From positions 1 to 10,831 of the forward strand of contig JAFKKQ010000134.1 in assembly GCA_017304505.1 (NCBI GenBank): a stretch of 10,831 nt of DNA, in the 5' to 3' direction. Below the pieces are notes generated by a model. The model saw only the letters and a list, made by a program, of their open reading frames with translations, had not been told where the DNA came from and did no database searches. The position numbers and the translations under genes are program-made. Source of the stretch: Hyphomicrobiales bacterium. Lineage in GTDB: Bacteria > Pseudomonadota > Alphaproteobacteria > Rhizobiales > Xanthobacteraceae. How positions within the stretch are numbered: the stretch's first letter is position 1; each line of letters begins with the position of its first letter. Positions 4,796 to 10,831 of this stretch are shown here, piece after piece.

Positions 4796-5590
4796 TTGGA
4801 TAAGCCGCGCGAGCCGATCCTCAACATTCCCCCGGTTATCGTCGCGGTGCTGCTGGTGCTTGGCCTCGTGCACGCGGTGCGCGTGCTGTTGCTGCCGGAC
4901 GATATCGACCGGATCTTGGTGTGGAGCCTGGCATTCGTGCCGGCGCGCTACGACGCCAGTGTGTTGACCGACGGGATCCTGCCGGGTGGGTGGGGCGCCG
5001 AGGTCTGGACCTTCGTGACCTACGCGCTGCTTCATGCCGATCTGACTCACATCGGCTTCAACGCGATCTGGTTTCTCGCCTTTGCGAGCCCGGTGGCGAG
5101 GCGGTTCGGCGCGGTGCGGTTTCTCATCTTTTTCGTGGTGACTATCGTGGCCGGCGCCGTGGCCTATCTCCTCGTCCATGCCGGCGAGCTTGCGCCGATG
5201 ATCGGCGCATCGGCGGGGATTTCCGGCATGATGGGCGCCTCGGCGCGCTTTGCGTTCGAGCCGGGCGGATCGCTCGATATGCGCCGCCGCGATCGCAGCG
5301 ACGCCGACCGGGTTCCCGCAGCGCCCCTTGGCGTCGCCCTGCGCAATCCACGGGTCGTGACTTTCCTTGCGGTCTGGTTCGGGCTGAACCTGTTGTTCGG
5401 GCTGGGCTCGCTGTCGTTTGTCGACAGCGGCCAGGCGATTGCCTGGGAGGCCCATGTCGGGGGATTCCTGGCCGGCCTGCTGTTGTTTTCGGTTTTCGAC
5501 CCCGTCGAGCGGGTGCCGGCTGCTGAAAGCAAGCAACCCCCAGACTTTCCGCCGGAGCCGTCCTCCGACGACCGTCCGACTTTTCATTAA
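4796..5590 (+). CDS. rhomboid family intramembrane serine protease
   Basis: This 264-residue inner-membrane protein starts at TTG 4796. It shows the rhomboid signatures in order: His80...His85...Asn89 (LLHADLTHIGFN) in the second core helix, the nucleophile Ser139 in IGASAGISG, and the partner His220 in AHVGG. The catalytic Ser/His pair and the conserved HxxxxHxxxN are therefore intact, and it should be an active protease that cuts helices within the membrane. Helices are visible at about residues 12-32, 70-78, 86-100, 108-128, 135-153, 186-205 and 215-234. A longer charged loop (SLDMRRRDRSDADRVPAA, 159-176) separates two of them, and the tail (240-264) is Pro-rich and polar. Its substrate is unknown. 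Transcription may be affected by the terminator at 4650-4698. A 9-bp hairpin overlaps its stop codon. The CBS gene follows 152 bp downstream. Confidence 0.9.
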   Translation: MDKPREPILNIPPVIVAVLLVLGLVHAVRVLLLPDDIDRILVWSLAFVPARYDASVLTDGILPGGWGAEVWTFVTYALLHADLTHIGFNAIWFLAFASPVARRFGAVRFLIFFVVTIVAGAVAYLLVHAGELAPMIGASAGISGMMGASARFAFEPGGSLDMRRRDRSDADRVPAAPLGVALRNPRVVTFLAVWFGLNLLFGLGSLSFVDSGQAIAWEAHVGGFLAGLLLFSVFDPVERVPAAESKQPPDFPPEPSSDDRPTFH

Positions 5591-5597
5591 AAGTCGG
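5576..5597 (+). terminator. hairpin overlapping the rhomboid stop codon
   Basis: CCGACTTTT (5576-5584) and AAAAGTCGG (5589-5597) are perfect 9-bp arms with a CATT loop, and the TAA stop (5588-5590) lies at the start of the right arm. No T-run follows, so it may act as a 3'-end stabiliser or partial terminator. Confidence 0.35.
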
Positions 5598-5742
5598 GCT
5601 TCGCCGTCTCCGCATGGCTGCCCCGCGACGACACGCGGCAGGAACCCTGACCCAGTTGGCGGATTGAGGCTTTACCGTTTGGAACGTCCAGCGACCCCCC
5701 AAGCGGGGAACCTGAGCGCTCGACGGGATAGGGAGGCGACCC

Positions 5743-6174
5743 ATGACCGTTAAGGCCATCCTTGCCGCGAAGGGCGGCGAGGTCGTTACCATCGAACCCA
5801 CGACAACTCTGGCGGAGGCCGTCAAGCTCCTGGCCGCGCGTGGGATCGGCGCGCTGGTTGTGACTGGCGCCGACCGGCGCGTCACCGGCATTGTATCGGA
5901 GCGCGACATCGTTCGTGCGCTGGCGGCCCACGGCTCAGCCGCGCTTGACTTGCCGTTGACCGAGGTCATGACCCGTAAGGTGATGACGTGCAGCGCGTCC
6001 GACACGATCAGTTCACTGATGGAACGGATGACGCAGGGTAAATTCCGCCACTTGCCGGTGATCGAGCAGGGTCAACTCGATGGCATCGTATCCATCGGCG
6101 ACGTGGTGAAGCATCGGCTCCACGAAATGGAACGCGAGCAGTCGGCGCTGCGCGATTACATCCAGACGGCCTGA
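5743..6174 (+). CDS. CBS domain-pair protein
   Basis: This 143-residue cytoplasmic protein is made of two CBS motifs forming one Bateman module. CBS1 covers about residues 8-62 (ending GIVSERDIVRAL) and CBS2 about 75-128 (VMTRKVMTCSASDTI to GIVSIGDVVKHRL). The short C-terminal helix REQSALRDYIQTA is common in stand-alone alphaproteobacterial CBS proteins. Such modules bind adenine nucleotides (AMP, ATP, NAD or S-adenosylmethionine) and act as energy sensors. The partner is not visible here. The start is well supported by GGGAGG at 5731-5736, six bases before the ATG. The gene is convergent with the patatin gene, 32 bp apart, with no obvious terminator between them. The 152 bp upstream contain a small hairpin (5623-5638) and no clear promoter. 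Confidence 0.92.
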   Translation: MTVKAILAAKGGEVVTIEPTTTLAEAVKLLAARGIGALVVTGADRRVTGIVSERDIVRALAAHGSAALDLPLTEVMTRKVMTCSASDTISSLMERMTQGKFRHLPVIEQGQLDGIVSIGDVVKHRLHEMEREQSALRDYIQTA

Positions 6175-6206
6175 CGACACACGAAACGTTCTCAGCCGCG
6201 CTCGCA

Positions 6207-7217
6207 CTACGGCGATCGCTGCGCCAATGCCGCGATCGCATCCTCGATGAGGTCGAGTTCGCGCTCGGTGGCGCGCACGCCGGCCTCAATGGCATCTCCA
6301 GCACGGTGGAAGTCGAACCAGCCGATCTGTCCGAGCCGCGGATTGATCGAAACGTCCGGGGGATCGCCGGCCAGTCGCGCACGCGTGATACGATCCTGCA
6401 TGATATTGAACGCATCCGCCATCACGGTCGGGATGCCGGGGCGCCGGCCGTTGCCGACGAATTGCCGTTTCAGAGTGCGCTCGATGCCGAACAAGGCGCG
6501 CAGGGCGCCAGGGCTTTCTTCTTGATCGGAGGAAGCGTCTTCGGACGGTTGAAGGTCACCGCCGGCCATAATGGTGCCGCGGCCGAACATGTCGACGCTG
6601 AGGTTCACGGCGATGACGATGCGTGCACCGAGCACGCGCGCCGCGGAAACCGGCACCGGATTGACCAGCGCGCCATCGACCAGCCACCGGCCCGCCAGCG
6701 CCACCGGCGGGAAAATGCCCGGCAAGGCATAGGAGGCGCGCAACGCATCCGACAACCGGCCGCGCGTCAGCCAGATTTCGTGTCCGGTATCGATCTCGGT
6801 GGTGACGGCGGCGAAGCGGACAGGAAGCGCTTCGATCGAAACATCGCCGAGCTTTTCCTCGAGCCGCGTTCCGAGACGCCCGCCGCCGATCAGCCCGCCG
6901 CCGGTGAGGCTGATGTCGAGATAGCTGAGGATGCCCCGGCGGGTGAGGCTGCGAGCCCATTCCTCCAATCCGTCGAGTTGTCCGGCGGCTTGGCAGCCGC
7001 CGACCACGGCGCCGATCGATGTGCCGACGATGATATCGGGCACGATATTGTGCGCGAGCAGCGTGCGGATCACGCCGATATGGGAAAAGCCGCGTGCGCC
7101 GCCGCTCCCGAGCGCGAGTGCGATGCTCGGGCGCGGGGCCGATGTCGGTTCGGGTGACTGCGGTGTTGCGTGGACGCTGCGCTCACCGTTGCGCTGGCCC
7201 TGATCGTCGAGAACCAA
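6207..7217 (-). CDS. patatin-like phospholipase family protein (RssA-like)
   Basis: This 336-residue protein starts at TTG 7217. The patatin hydrolase features are all present: the oxyanion loop Gly37-Ser-Gly-Gly-Ala-Arg-Gly43, the nucleophile Ser67 in GTSIG, and Asp181 in DGALVNPVPV, which completes the Ser/Asp dyad. It should be an active esterase or phospholipase of the RssA/NTE-like bacterial group. The N-terminus is polar with no signal peptide. The C-terminal part (residues 215-336) includes an acidic, low-complexity insert (DLQPSEDASSDQEESPG) and then helices ending ELDLIEDAIAALAQ. The substrate is unknown. The TTG is chosen because AGGAGG (7223-7228) is five bases away, while an earlier in-frame TTG at 7235 lacks a ribosome site. 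The nitroreductase gene lies 130 bp upstream in the same direction, so cotranscription is possible. Confidence 0.9.
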   Translation of the reverse strand: MVLDDQGQRNGERSVHATPQSPEPTSAPRPSIALALGSGGARGFSHIGVIRTLLAHNIVPDIIVGTSIGAVVGGCQAAGQLDGLEEWARSLTRRGILSYLDISLTGGGLIGGGRLGTRLEEKLGDVSIEALPVRFAAVTTEIDTGHEIWLTRGRLSDALRASYALPGIFPPVALAGRWLVDGALVNPVPVSAARVLGARIVIAVNLSVDMFGRGTIMAGGDLQPSEDASSDQEESPGALRALFGIERTLKRQFVGNGRRPGIPTVMADAFNIMQDRITRARLAGDPPDVSINPRLGQIGWFDFHRAGDAIEAGVRATERELDLIEDAIAALAQRSP

Positions 7218-7221
7218 ATGT

Positions 7222-7245
7222 CCCTCCTGGCGCAATCATCGCGCC
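7222..7245 (-). promoter_or_regulatory. ribosome-binding site and adjoining hairpin of the patatin gene
   Basis: On the minus strand AGGAGGG (7228-7222) precedes the TTG start by five bases. Immediately 5' of it a GGCGC/GCGCC inverted repeat (7229-7233 with 7241-7245, seven-base loop) touches the Shine-Dalgarno. The strong site compensates for the rare TTG codon. Any effect of the hairpin is inference. Confidence 0.5.
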
Positions 7246-7347
7246 GAGGCGGCAGCGACACAAGAGAAGGTGGGCTGGCGACAACCCTGCCGGAGCGGCG
7301 TGACACAAATACGGCGGCGTCAGCGCCTCTCAGAGCCGATGCCGGTT

Positions 7348-7920
7348 TCAGTCGGCGCTGAAGCGCGTGACGATCTGGTCGAGCGGCGGCCGTGGCCGGT
7401 CTTCGACCGGTTTGGCCGGCCTGCCGATGTGGACGAAACCGGCGATGCGCTCATCCGGCCGGACGCCAAGCGCCTCGAGCACCTGCCGATCGTAGGCGTA
7501 CCATTCGGTCAACCAGCTTGCGGCGAAGCCAAGCGCGTAAGCGGCAAACACCAAGCTGGTGGCGGCGGCGCCGGCCGAAAGAACCTGCTCCCACTCGGGG
7601 ATTTTCACATGCGGCGCGGCGCGGCTCACGACCGCGACCACCAGCGGCGCACGGGCCAGGCGTTGGCGCTCGCGCTCGATCTGCTCCGGTGTGGCATCCG
7701 GCTTTTTGAGGCGGAACGCCGTGGCGATGGCGTCGCCGGCCTTGAGCCGGGCGTCGCCTTCGAACACGATGAAGCGCCACGGTACGAGCCTGCCGTGATC
7801 GGGGACGCGCGACGCAACGGTCAGCAGCGTCGACAACTCGGCCGCGGTGGGAGCCGGGCCGGCGAGCTCGATCGGCTTGATCGAGCGTCGGGAGGTGAGG
7901 AGATCGAGAGCCTCTGGCAT
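7348..7920 (-). CDS. NAD(P)H nitroreductase family protein (YdjA-like)
   Basis: With the ATG at 7920 the protein has 190 residues, close to the family's usual length of about 185. The opening MPEALDLLTSRRSIKP resembles the YdjA subgroup, with Arg11-Arg12-Ser13 at the FMN phosphate position. SRVPDHGRLVPWRFIVFEG (37-55) is the second family signature, IPEWEQ (108-113) and GFAASWLTEW (131-140) line the flavin pocket and dimer contact, and FVHIGRPAKPVEDRPRP (163-179) is the typical end. It is an FMN-dependent dimeric oxidoreductase of the cytoplasm. The natural substrate is not known for this subgroup. An in-frame TTG at 7959 would add 13 residues with no family match and no ribosome site. The gene is divergent from the secreted protein at 8031 and shares with it a region containing a 28-bp dyad. 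Confidence 0.9.
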   Translation of the reverse strand: MPEALDLLTSRRSIKPIELAGPAPTAAELSTLLTVASRVPDHGRLVPWRFIVFEGDARLKAGDAIATAFRLKKPDATPEQIERERQRLARAPLVVAVVSRAAPHVKIPEWEQVLSAGAAATSLVFAAYALGFAASWLTEWYAYDRQVLEALGVRPDERIAGFVHIGRPAKPVEDRPRPPLDQIVTRFSAD

Positions 7921-7989
7921 CGCGGAGGTGCGCGTAGCATAGAGCTGAGGTTCAGACAAATTGAGACGCTCTAAGCTGGTTGCGGATAG

Positions 7990-8017
7990 CGGCTTGAAAT
8001 CGCCGCGATTTCAGCCG
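7990..8017. repeat. 28-bp near-perfect dyad, candidate operator or leader hairpin
   Basis: TGAAATCGC (7995-8003) and GCGATTTCA (8005-8013) are perfect 9-bp arms around a single C. They extend by CGGC (7990-7993) and GCCG (8014-8017) if one T (7994) is bulged. The dyad sits between divergent genes, 13 bp before the ATG at 8031 and 70 bp upstream of the nitroreductase start. The tight centre fits a protein-binding operator; as RNA it would fold with a five-base loop. Confidence 0.5.
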
Positions 8018-8030
8018 AAAACGAGCCATC

Positions 8031-8945
8031 ATGGTGAGCCTGAGCTTGCTTCGTCTCCCGGCGTGGTGTCGTTCTTTGCCGGCCGTGCTGGTGTTCTGTG
8101 CGCTCGCGGTGGCGCCGGCGCTGGCGCAGTCGCCATTCACCATGCCGCCTCCGCCGCCACCGCAGGCCCCTGCGAATATACGGCAGGGCGAGGGCGCAAT
8201 CGTCGCAATGGCTCGTTACGGCCACGACGGTGCCGCCATCAACGGTGGATTGCATTGGCGCGTCTACGCCAGCAAGCCGGATCCGACCGGCGCCTTCCGT
8301 CTGCTCAAGGAGGACTACGGCGCGCAGCCGACCTTCGTGCTGCCGGCCGGCGGCTATGTCGTGCATGTCTCGTTCGGGCTCGCGAGTGCGGCAAAGTCCG
8401 TCCATGTCGGCAAAGAAACGACGCGCGAGGTGTTCGAGATTCCAGCCGGCGGCCTACGAATGGAAGGTCGTGTCGGCAACACGAAAATCCCGACCGGACA
8501 GATTTCGTTCGATATCTACAAGGGCAGCCAGTTTGAGCCGGGCGACCGTCGCCCGATCGTATCGAGCGTACTGACCGGCGATATCGTTCTGGTGCCGGAG
8601 GGTACCTATTACATCCTCTCCAAGTACGGCGACGGCAACGCCGTCGTGCGATCCGATATCCGCGTGACCGCCGGCAAGCTCACAGACGTCACCATCACGC
8701 ACCGCGCTGCGGCGATCATGTTCAAGCTGGTCAGCAAGCGCGGCGGCGAGGCGCTGGCCAACACCGATTGGGCGGTGCTGTCGCCCGCAGGCGATACCAT
8801 CACCGAAACGAAAGGTGCGTTTCCGCGTGTGATCCTCGCCGAGGGCGAATACAAGATCATCGCCCGCAATGACAATAGGGTTTACCAGCAGGACTTGAAG
8901 GTGATCCCCGGTGTCGATGGCGAGATCGAGGTCCTGGCGCGATAG
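8031..8945 (+). CDS. secreted protein with three repeated beta-rich units, function unknown
   Basis: This 304-residue protein has a signal peptide of about 32 residues (hydrophobic LPAVLVFCALAVAPALA, cleavage after ALA), then a proline-rich linker (34-47). The rest is three units of about 60-70 residues: 73-140, 157-225 and 244-304. Each has the same core, seen at VLPAGGYVVHVSFG (103-116), LVPEGTYYILSKYGD (187-201) and ILAEGEYKIIARND (268-281), followed by a strand pair (SVHVGKETTREVFEI, DIRVTAGKLTDVTIT, DLKVIPGVDGEIEVL). The pattern suggests repeated beta-sandwiches of the transthyretin or carboxypeptidase-regulatory type, acting in the periplasm or at the cell surface. I do not know a named family or function. 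The ATG at 8031 has only a weak upstream GAG. The gene ends 15 bp before the convergent thrS, with a 6-bp GC hairpin (8936-8953) over its stop. Confidence 0.85.
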   Translation: MVSLSLLRLPAWCRSLPAVLVFCALAVAPALAQSPFTMPPPPPPQAPANIRQGEGAIVAMARYGHDGAAINGGLHWRVYASKPDPTGAFRLLKEDYGAQPTFVLPAGGYVVHVSFGLASAAKSVHVGKETTREVFEIPAGGLRMEGRVGNTKIPTGQISFDIYKGSQFEPGDRRPIVSSVLTGDIVLVPEGTYYILSKYGDGNAVVRSDIRVTAGKLTDVTITHRAAAIMFKLVSKRGGEALANTDWAVLSPAGDTITETKGAFPRVILAEGEYKIIARNDNRVYQQDLKVIPGVDGEIEVLAR

Positions 8946-8953
8946 GCCGCGCC
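8936..8953. terminator. GC hairpin between convergent genes
   Basis: GGCGCG (8936-8941) and CGCGCC (8948-8953) form a 6-bp stem with a six-base loop containing the TAG stop of the secreted-protein gene. It lies in the short gap before the end of thrS. There is no T-run on either strand, so termination is only possible, not shown. Confidence 0.3.
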
Positions 8954-8960
8954 GCGGCGA

Positions 8961-10831
8961 TCACGCCACTTGCCTCATCCGTCGTAGGTCCGGCGGCACG
9001 GACTCCTCGGCGAGCGCCTTGAGCGCGGCGTCGAGCGGCATCACCTGCTGGCCCTCCTTGCCGAGCCTGCGGATCGACACCAGACGTTCGGCTGCTTCCT
9101 TCTTGCCGACCACCAGCAGCACCGGAACCTTCGCCAGCGAGTGCTCGCGGACCTTGTAGTTGATTTTCTCGTTGCGAAGATCGTCTTCGACGCGAAGTCC
9201 CGCCCGCCGCGCCTGGGCAACCACCTCGCGTGCGTAATCGTCGGCCTCCGAAACGATGGTGGTGACCACTGCCTGCACCGGGGCCAGCCAAAGCGGCAGA
9301 TGTCCTGCGTAGTTCTCGAGCAGGATGCCGAGAAAGCGCTCCATCGAGCCGCAGATGGCGCGGTGGATCATCACCGGCGGCTTCTTGCTGCCATCGGCGG
9401 CAATGTAGAAAGCTTCGAACCGCTCCGGCAAATTGAAATCGACTTGCGTGGTGCCACATTGCCAGTCCCGGCCAATGGCGTCGCGCAACACATACTCGAA
9501 CTTCGGCCCGTAGAACGCGCCTTCGCCCGGATTGATCGCGGTTTTGATGCGGTTGTTGCTCTGTGCAATCTGCTTGAGCACGTTGTGCATGATGCCTTCG
9601 GCATGATCCCAGGCGGCATCCGAGCCGACGCGCTTCTCCGGCCGGGTGGAGAGCTTCACCGTCAGGTCGCCTTCGAATCCGAAGTCGGCGTAAGTGGTGA
9701 GGATCAGGTCGTTGATCTTCAGACACTCCTCGGCCATCTGCTCTTCGGTGCAGAACACGTGGGCGTCGTCCTGTGTAAACGCGCGCACGCGCATCAGCCC
9801 GTGCAGCGCGCCGGACGGCTCATAGCGATGCACTACGCCGAATTCGGCCATGCGCAACGGCAGTTCGCGATAGGAGCGCAAGCCATGCTTGAAGATTTGG
9901 ATGTGACCGGGGCAATTCATCGGCTTGATGGCAAAGATGCGCGGGTCTTCGGTTTCCTCTCCGGCCGACTGCGCCATGAACATGTTCTCGCGGAACCAGC
10001 CCCAGTGGCCCGACGTCTCCCATAGTGATTTGTCGAGCAGTTGCGGCGCGTTGACCTCGCGATAGTCGCCTTTGAGGCGTCGGCGCATGTAGGCAACAAT
10101 CTCCTGGAAGATCGTCCAGCCGTTGGCGTGCCAGAACACGGTGCCGGGACCTTCCTCCTGGAAATGGAACAGGTCCATCTCCCGGCCGAGCTTACGGTGG
10201 TCGCGCTTCTCGGCTTCTTCGAGCTGATGCAGATAAGCATCGAGCTCGTCCTGCTTGGCGAAGGCCGTGCCGTAGATGCGGGTCAGCATCGGGTTGTTGC
10301 TGTCGCCGCGCCAATAGGCGCCCGCGACCTTCTGCAGCCTGAAGGCATTGCCGATCTTGCCCGTCGAGGTCATGTGCGGGCCGCGGCAGAGATCGAACCA
10401 GTCGCCCTGGTGATAGATTTTCAGTTGTTCACCCGGCGGGATGGCGTCCACCAGTTCAACCTTGAAAGTCTCGCCCTTCTCCTTGAACACGCGCTTGGCT
10501 TCGTCGCGCGGCCAGACTTCCTTGGTAAAGGGTTTGTCGCGCGCAATGATCTCGCGCATCTTCTTCTCGATGACCGGCAGGTCTTCCGACGTGAACGGCT
10601 GGTTGCGGTAGAAGTCGTAGAAGAAACCGTTCTCGATCACCGGGCCGATGGTGACCTGCGTGCCGGGCCAGAGCGACTGCACCGCTTCGGCCATCACGTG
10701 GGCGGCATCGTGCCGGATCAACTCCAGCGCGCGCGGGTCCTCGCGCGAGATAAATTCGATCCTGGCATCCTTCTCGATGGGATCGGCCAAATCGGCGAGC
10801 TTGCCGTCGAGCGCCATTGCGACTGTGCGCT
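8961..10831 (-). CDS. thrS: threonyl-tRNA synthetase (N-terminus outside window)
   Basis: The enzyme attaches threonine to tRNA-Thr in the cytoplasm. Numbering from the internal Met at 10817, the editing domain has His36-x3-His40 (HDAAH) and Cys144...His148 (DLCRGPH). The catalytic core carries the zinc ligands Cys302 (MNCPGH), His353 (DDAHVF) and His485 (MIHRAICG), class II motif 2 near [13 protein letters not shown] (328-340), and motif 3 at [16 protein letters not shown] (488-503). The anticodon-binding domain follows from about 506 to the end. The frame stays open upstream of that Met to the window edge (RTVA precedes it), so the Met is internal and roughly 35-40 residues, most of the N-terminal TGS domain, lie outside. 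All editing, zinc and catalytic residues looked for are present. The neighbouring genes do not suggest any special role. Confidence 0.97.
   Translation of the reverse strand, partial: RTVAMALDGKLADLADPIEKDARIEFISREDPRALELIRHDAAHVMAEAVQSLWPGTQVTIGPVIENGFFYDFYRNQPFTSEDLPVIEKKMREIIARDKPFTKEVWPRDEAKRVFKEKGETFKVELVDAIPPGEQLKIYHQGDWFDLCRGPHMTSTGKIGNAFRLQKVAGAYWRGDSNNPMLTRIYGTAFAKQDELDAYLHQLEEAEKRDHRKLGREMDLFHFQEEGPGTVFWHANGWTIFQEIVAYMRRRLKGDYREVNAPQLLDKSLWETSGHWGWFRENMFMAQSAGEETEDPRIFAIKPMNCPGHIQIFKHGLRSYRELPLRMAEFGVVHRYEPSGALHGLMRVRAFTQDDAHVFCTEEQMAEECLKINDLILTTYADFGFEGDLTVKLSTRPEKRVGSDAAWDHAEGIMHNVLKQIAQSNNRIKTAINPGEGAFYGPKFEYVLRDAIGRDWQCGTTQVDFNLPERFEAFYIAADGSKKPPVMIHRAICGSMERFLGILLENYAGHLPLWLAPVQAVVTTIVSEADDYAREVVAQARRAGLRVEDDLRNEKINYKVREHSLAKVPVLLVVGKKEAAERLVSIRRLGKEGQQVMPLDAALKALAEESVPPDLRRMRQVA

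Noticed and set aside
4784..5587. 267-residue minus-strand open frame opposite the rhomboid gene
   Set aside because: It is Gln/His/Arg-rich with no family features, while the opposite strand encodes a complete rhomboid with catalytic residues.
6306..7157. 283-residue plus-strand open frame opposite the patatin gene
   Set aside because: It is low-complexity Ala/Asp/Arg sequence, and the patatin motifs on the minus strand are complete.
8857..9726. 289-residue minus-strand frame and a 294-residue plus-strand frame (9141-10025) inside thrS
   Set aside because: Both are alternative readings of thrS, whose motifs are unambiguous.
10815..10817. ATG as the start of thrS
   Set aside because: The frame stays open upstream to the window edge with family-like sequence (RTVA before MALDGK), and the TGS domain would be missing. 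The true start lies outside the window.
1..10831. CRISPR arrays, tRNA or rRNA genes, insertion sequences, toxin-antitoxin or phage-defence genes
   Set aside because: No regularly spaced repeats, cloverleaf genes, transposase or integrase motifs, or defence families were seen on either strand.

Overview
The window looks like ordinary chromosome from a GC-rich alphaproteobacterium, most likely the Bradyrhizobium / Rhodopseudomonas / Nitrobacter group (Nitrobacteraceae). The basis is protein character (a PAS_5/DUF1457-type PAS protein, a BTLCP transglutaminase-like peptidase, a DUF6949-like membrane protein, an alphaproteobacterial-looking ThrS), high GC codon use and a perfect CtrA-type TTAA-N7-TTAA site. 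I see no tRNA, rRNA, CRISPR array, insertion sequence or phage gene.

Layout, left to right. Positions 1-359 hold the N-terminal part of a membrane-anchored protein of unknown function (minus strand, cut by the window edge). A divergent intergenic region with the CtrA-like box separates it from a small three-helix membrane protein and a gamma-class carbonic anhydrase (both plus). Convergent with these are an AhpD-like carboxymuconolactone decarboxylase-family protein and, further right, a secreted BTLCP peptidase. Between those two lie a hairpin terminator and a four-run G-quadruplex motif. An AT-rich island of about 110 bp lies upstream of the peptidase gene. Next come a tandem PilZ protein and a PAS_5 protein (both minus), which look like a co-oriented signalling pair.

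A 371-bp divergent region follows. It contains a strong plus-strand intrinsic terminator with no gene in front of it. A rhomboid protease (TTG start) and a twin-CBS protein (plus) come next. A patatin-like phospholipase (TTG start) and a YdjA-type nitroreductase (both minus) follow. A 28-bp near-perfect dyad lies between the nitroreductase and a divergent secreted protein built from three repeated beta-rich units. The window closes with threonyl-tRNA synthetase on the minus strand, whose N-terminus lies beyond the right edge.

How the genes relate: most are single-gene or two-gene units. The only suggestive functional theme is in the first half, where a PilZ protein (c-di-GMP sensing), a PAS_5 protein, a BTLCP peptidase and CtrA-like sites lie within 4 kb. 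That would fit cell-cycle or surface regulation, but the link is inference. I do not see a clearly novel multi-gene system. The best leads are non-coding: the orphan terminator, the CtrA box, the dyad at 7990-8017 and the G-quadruplex.
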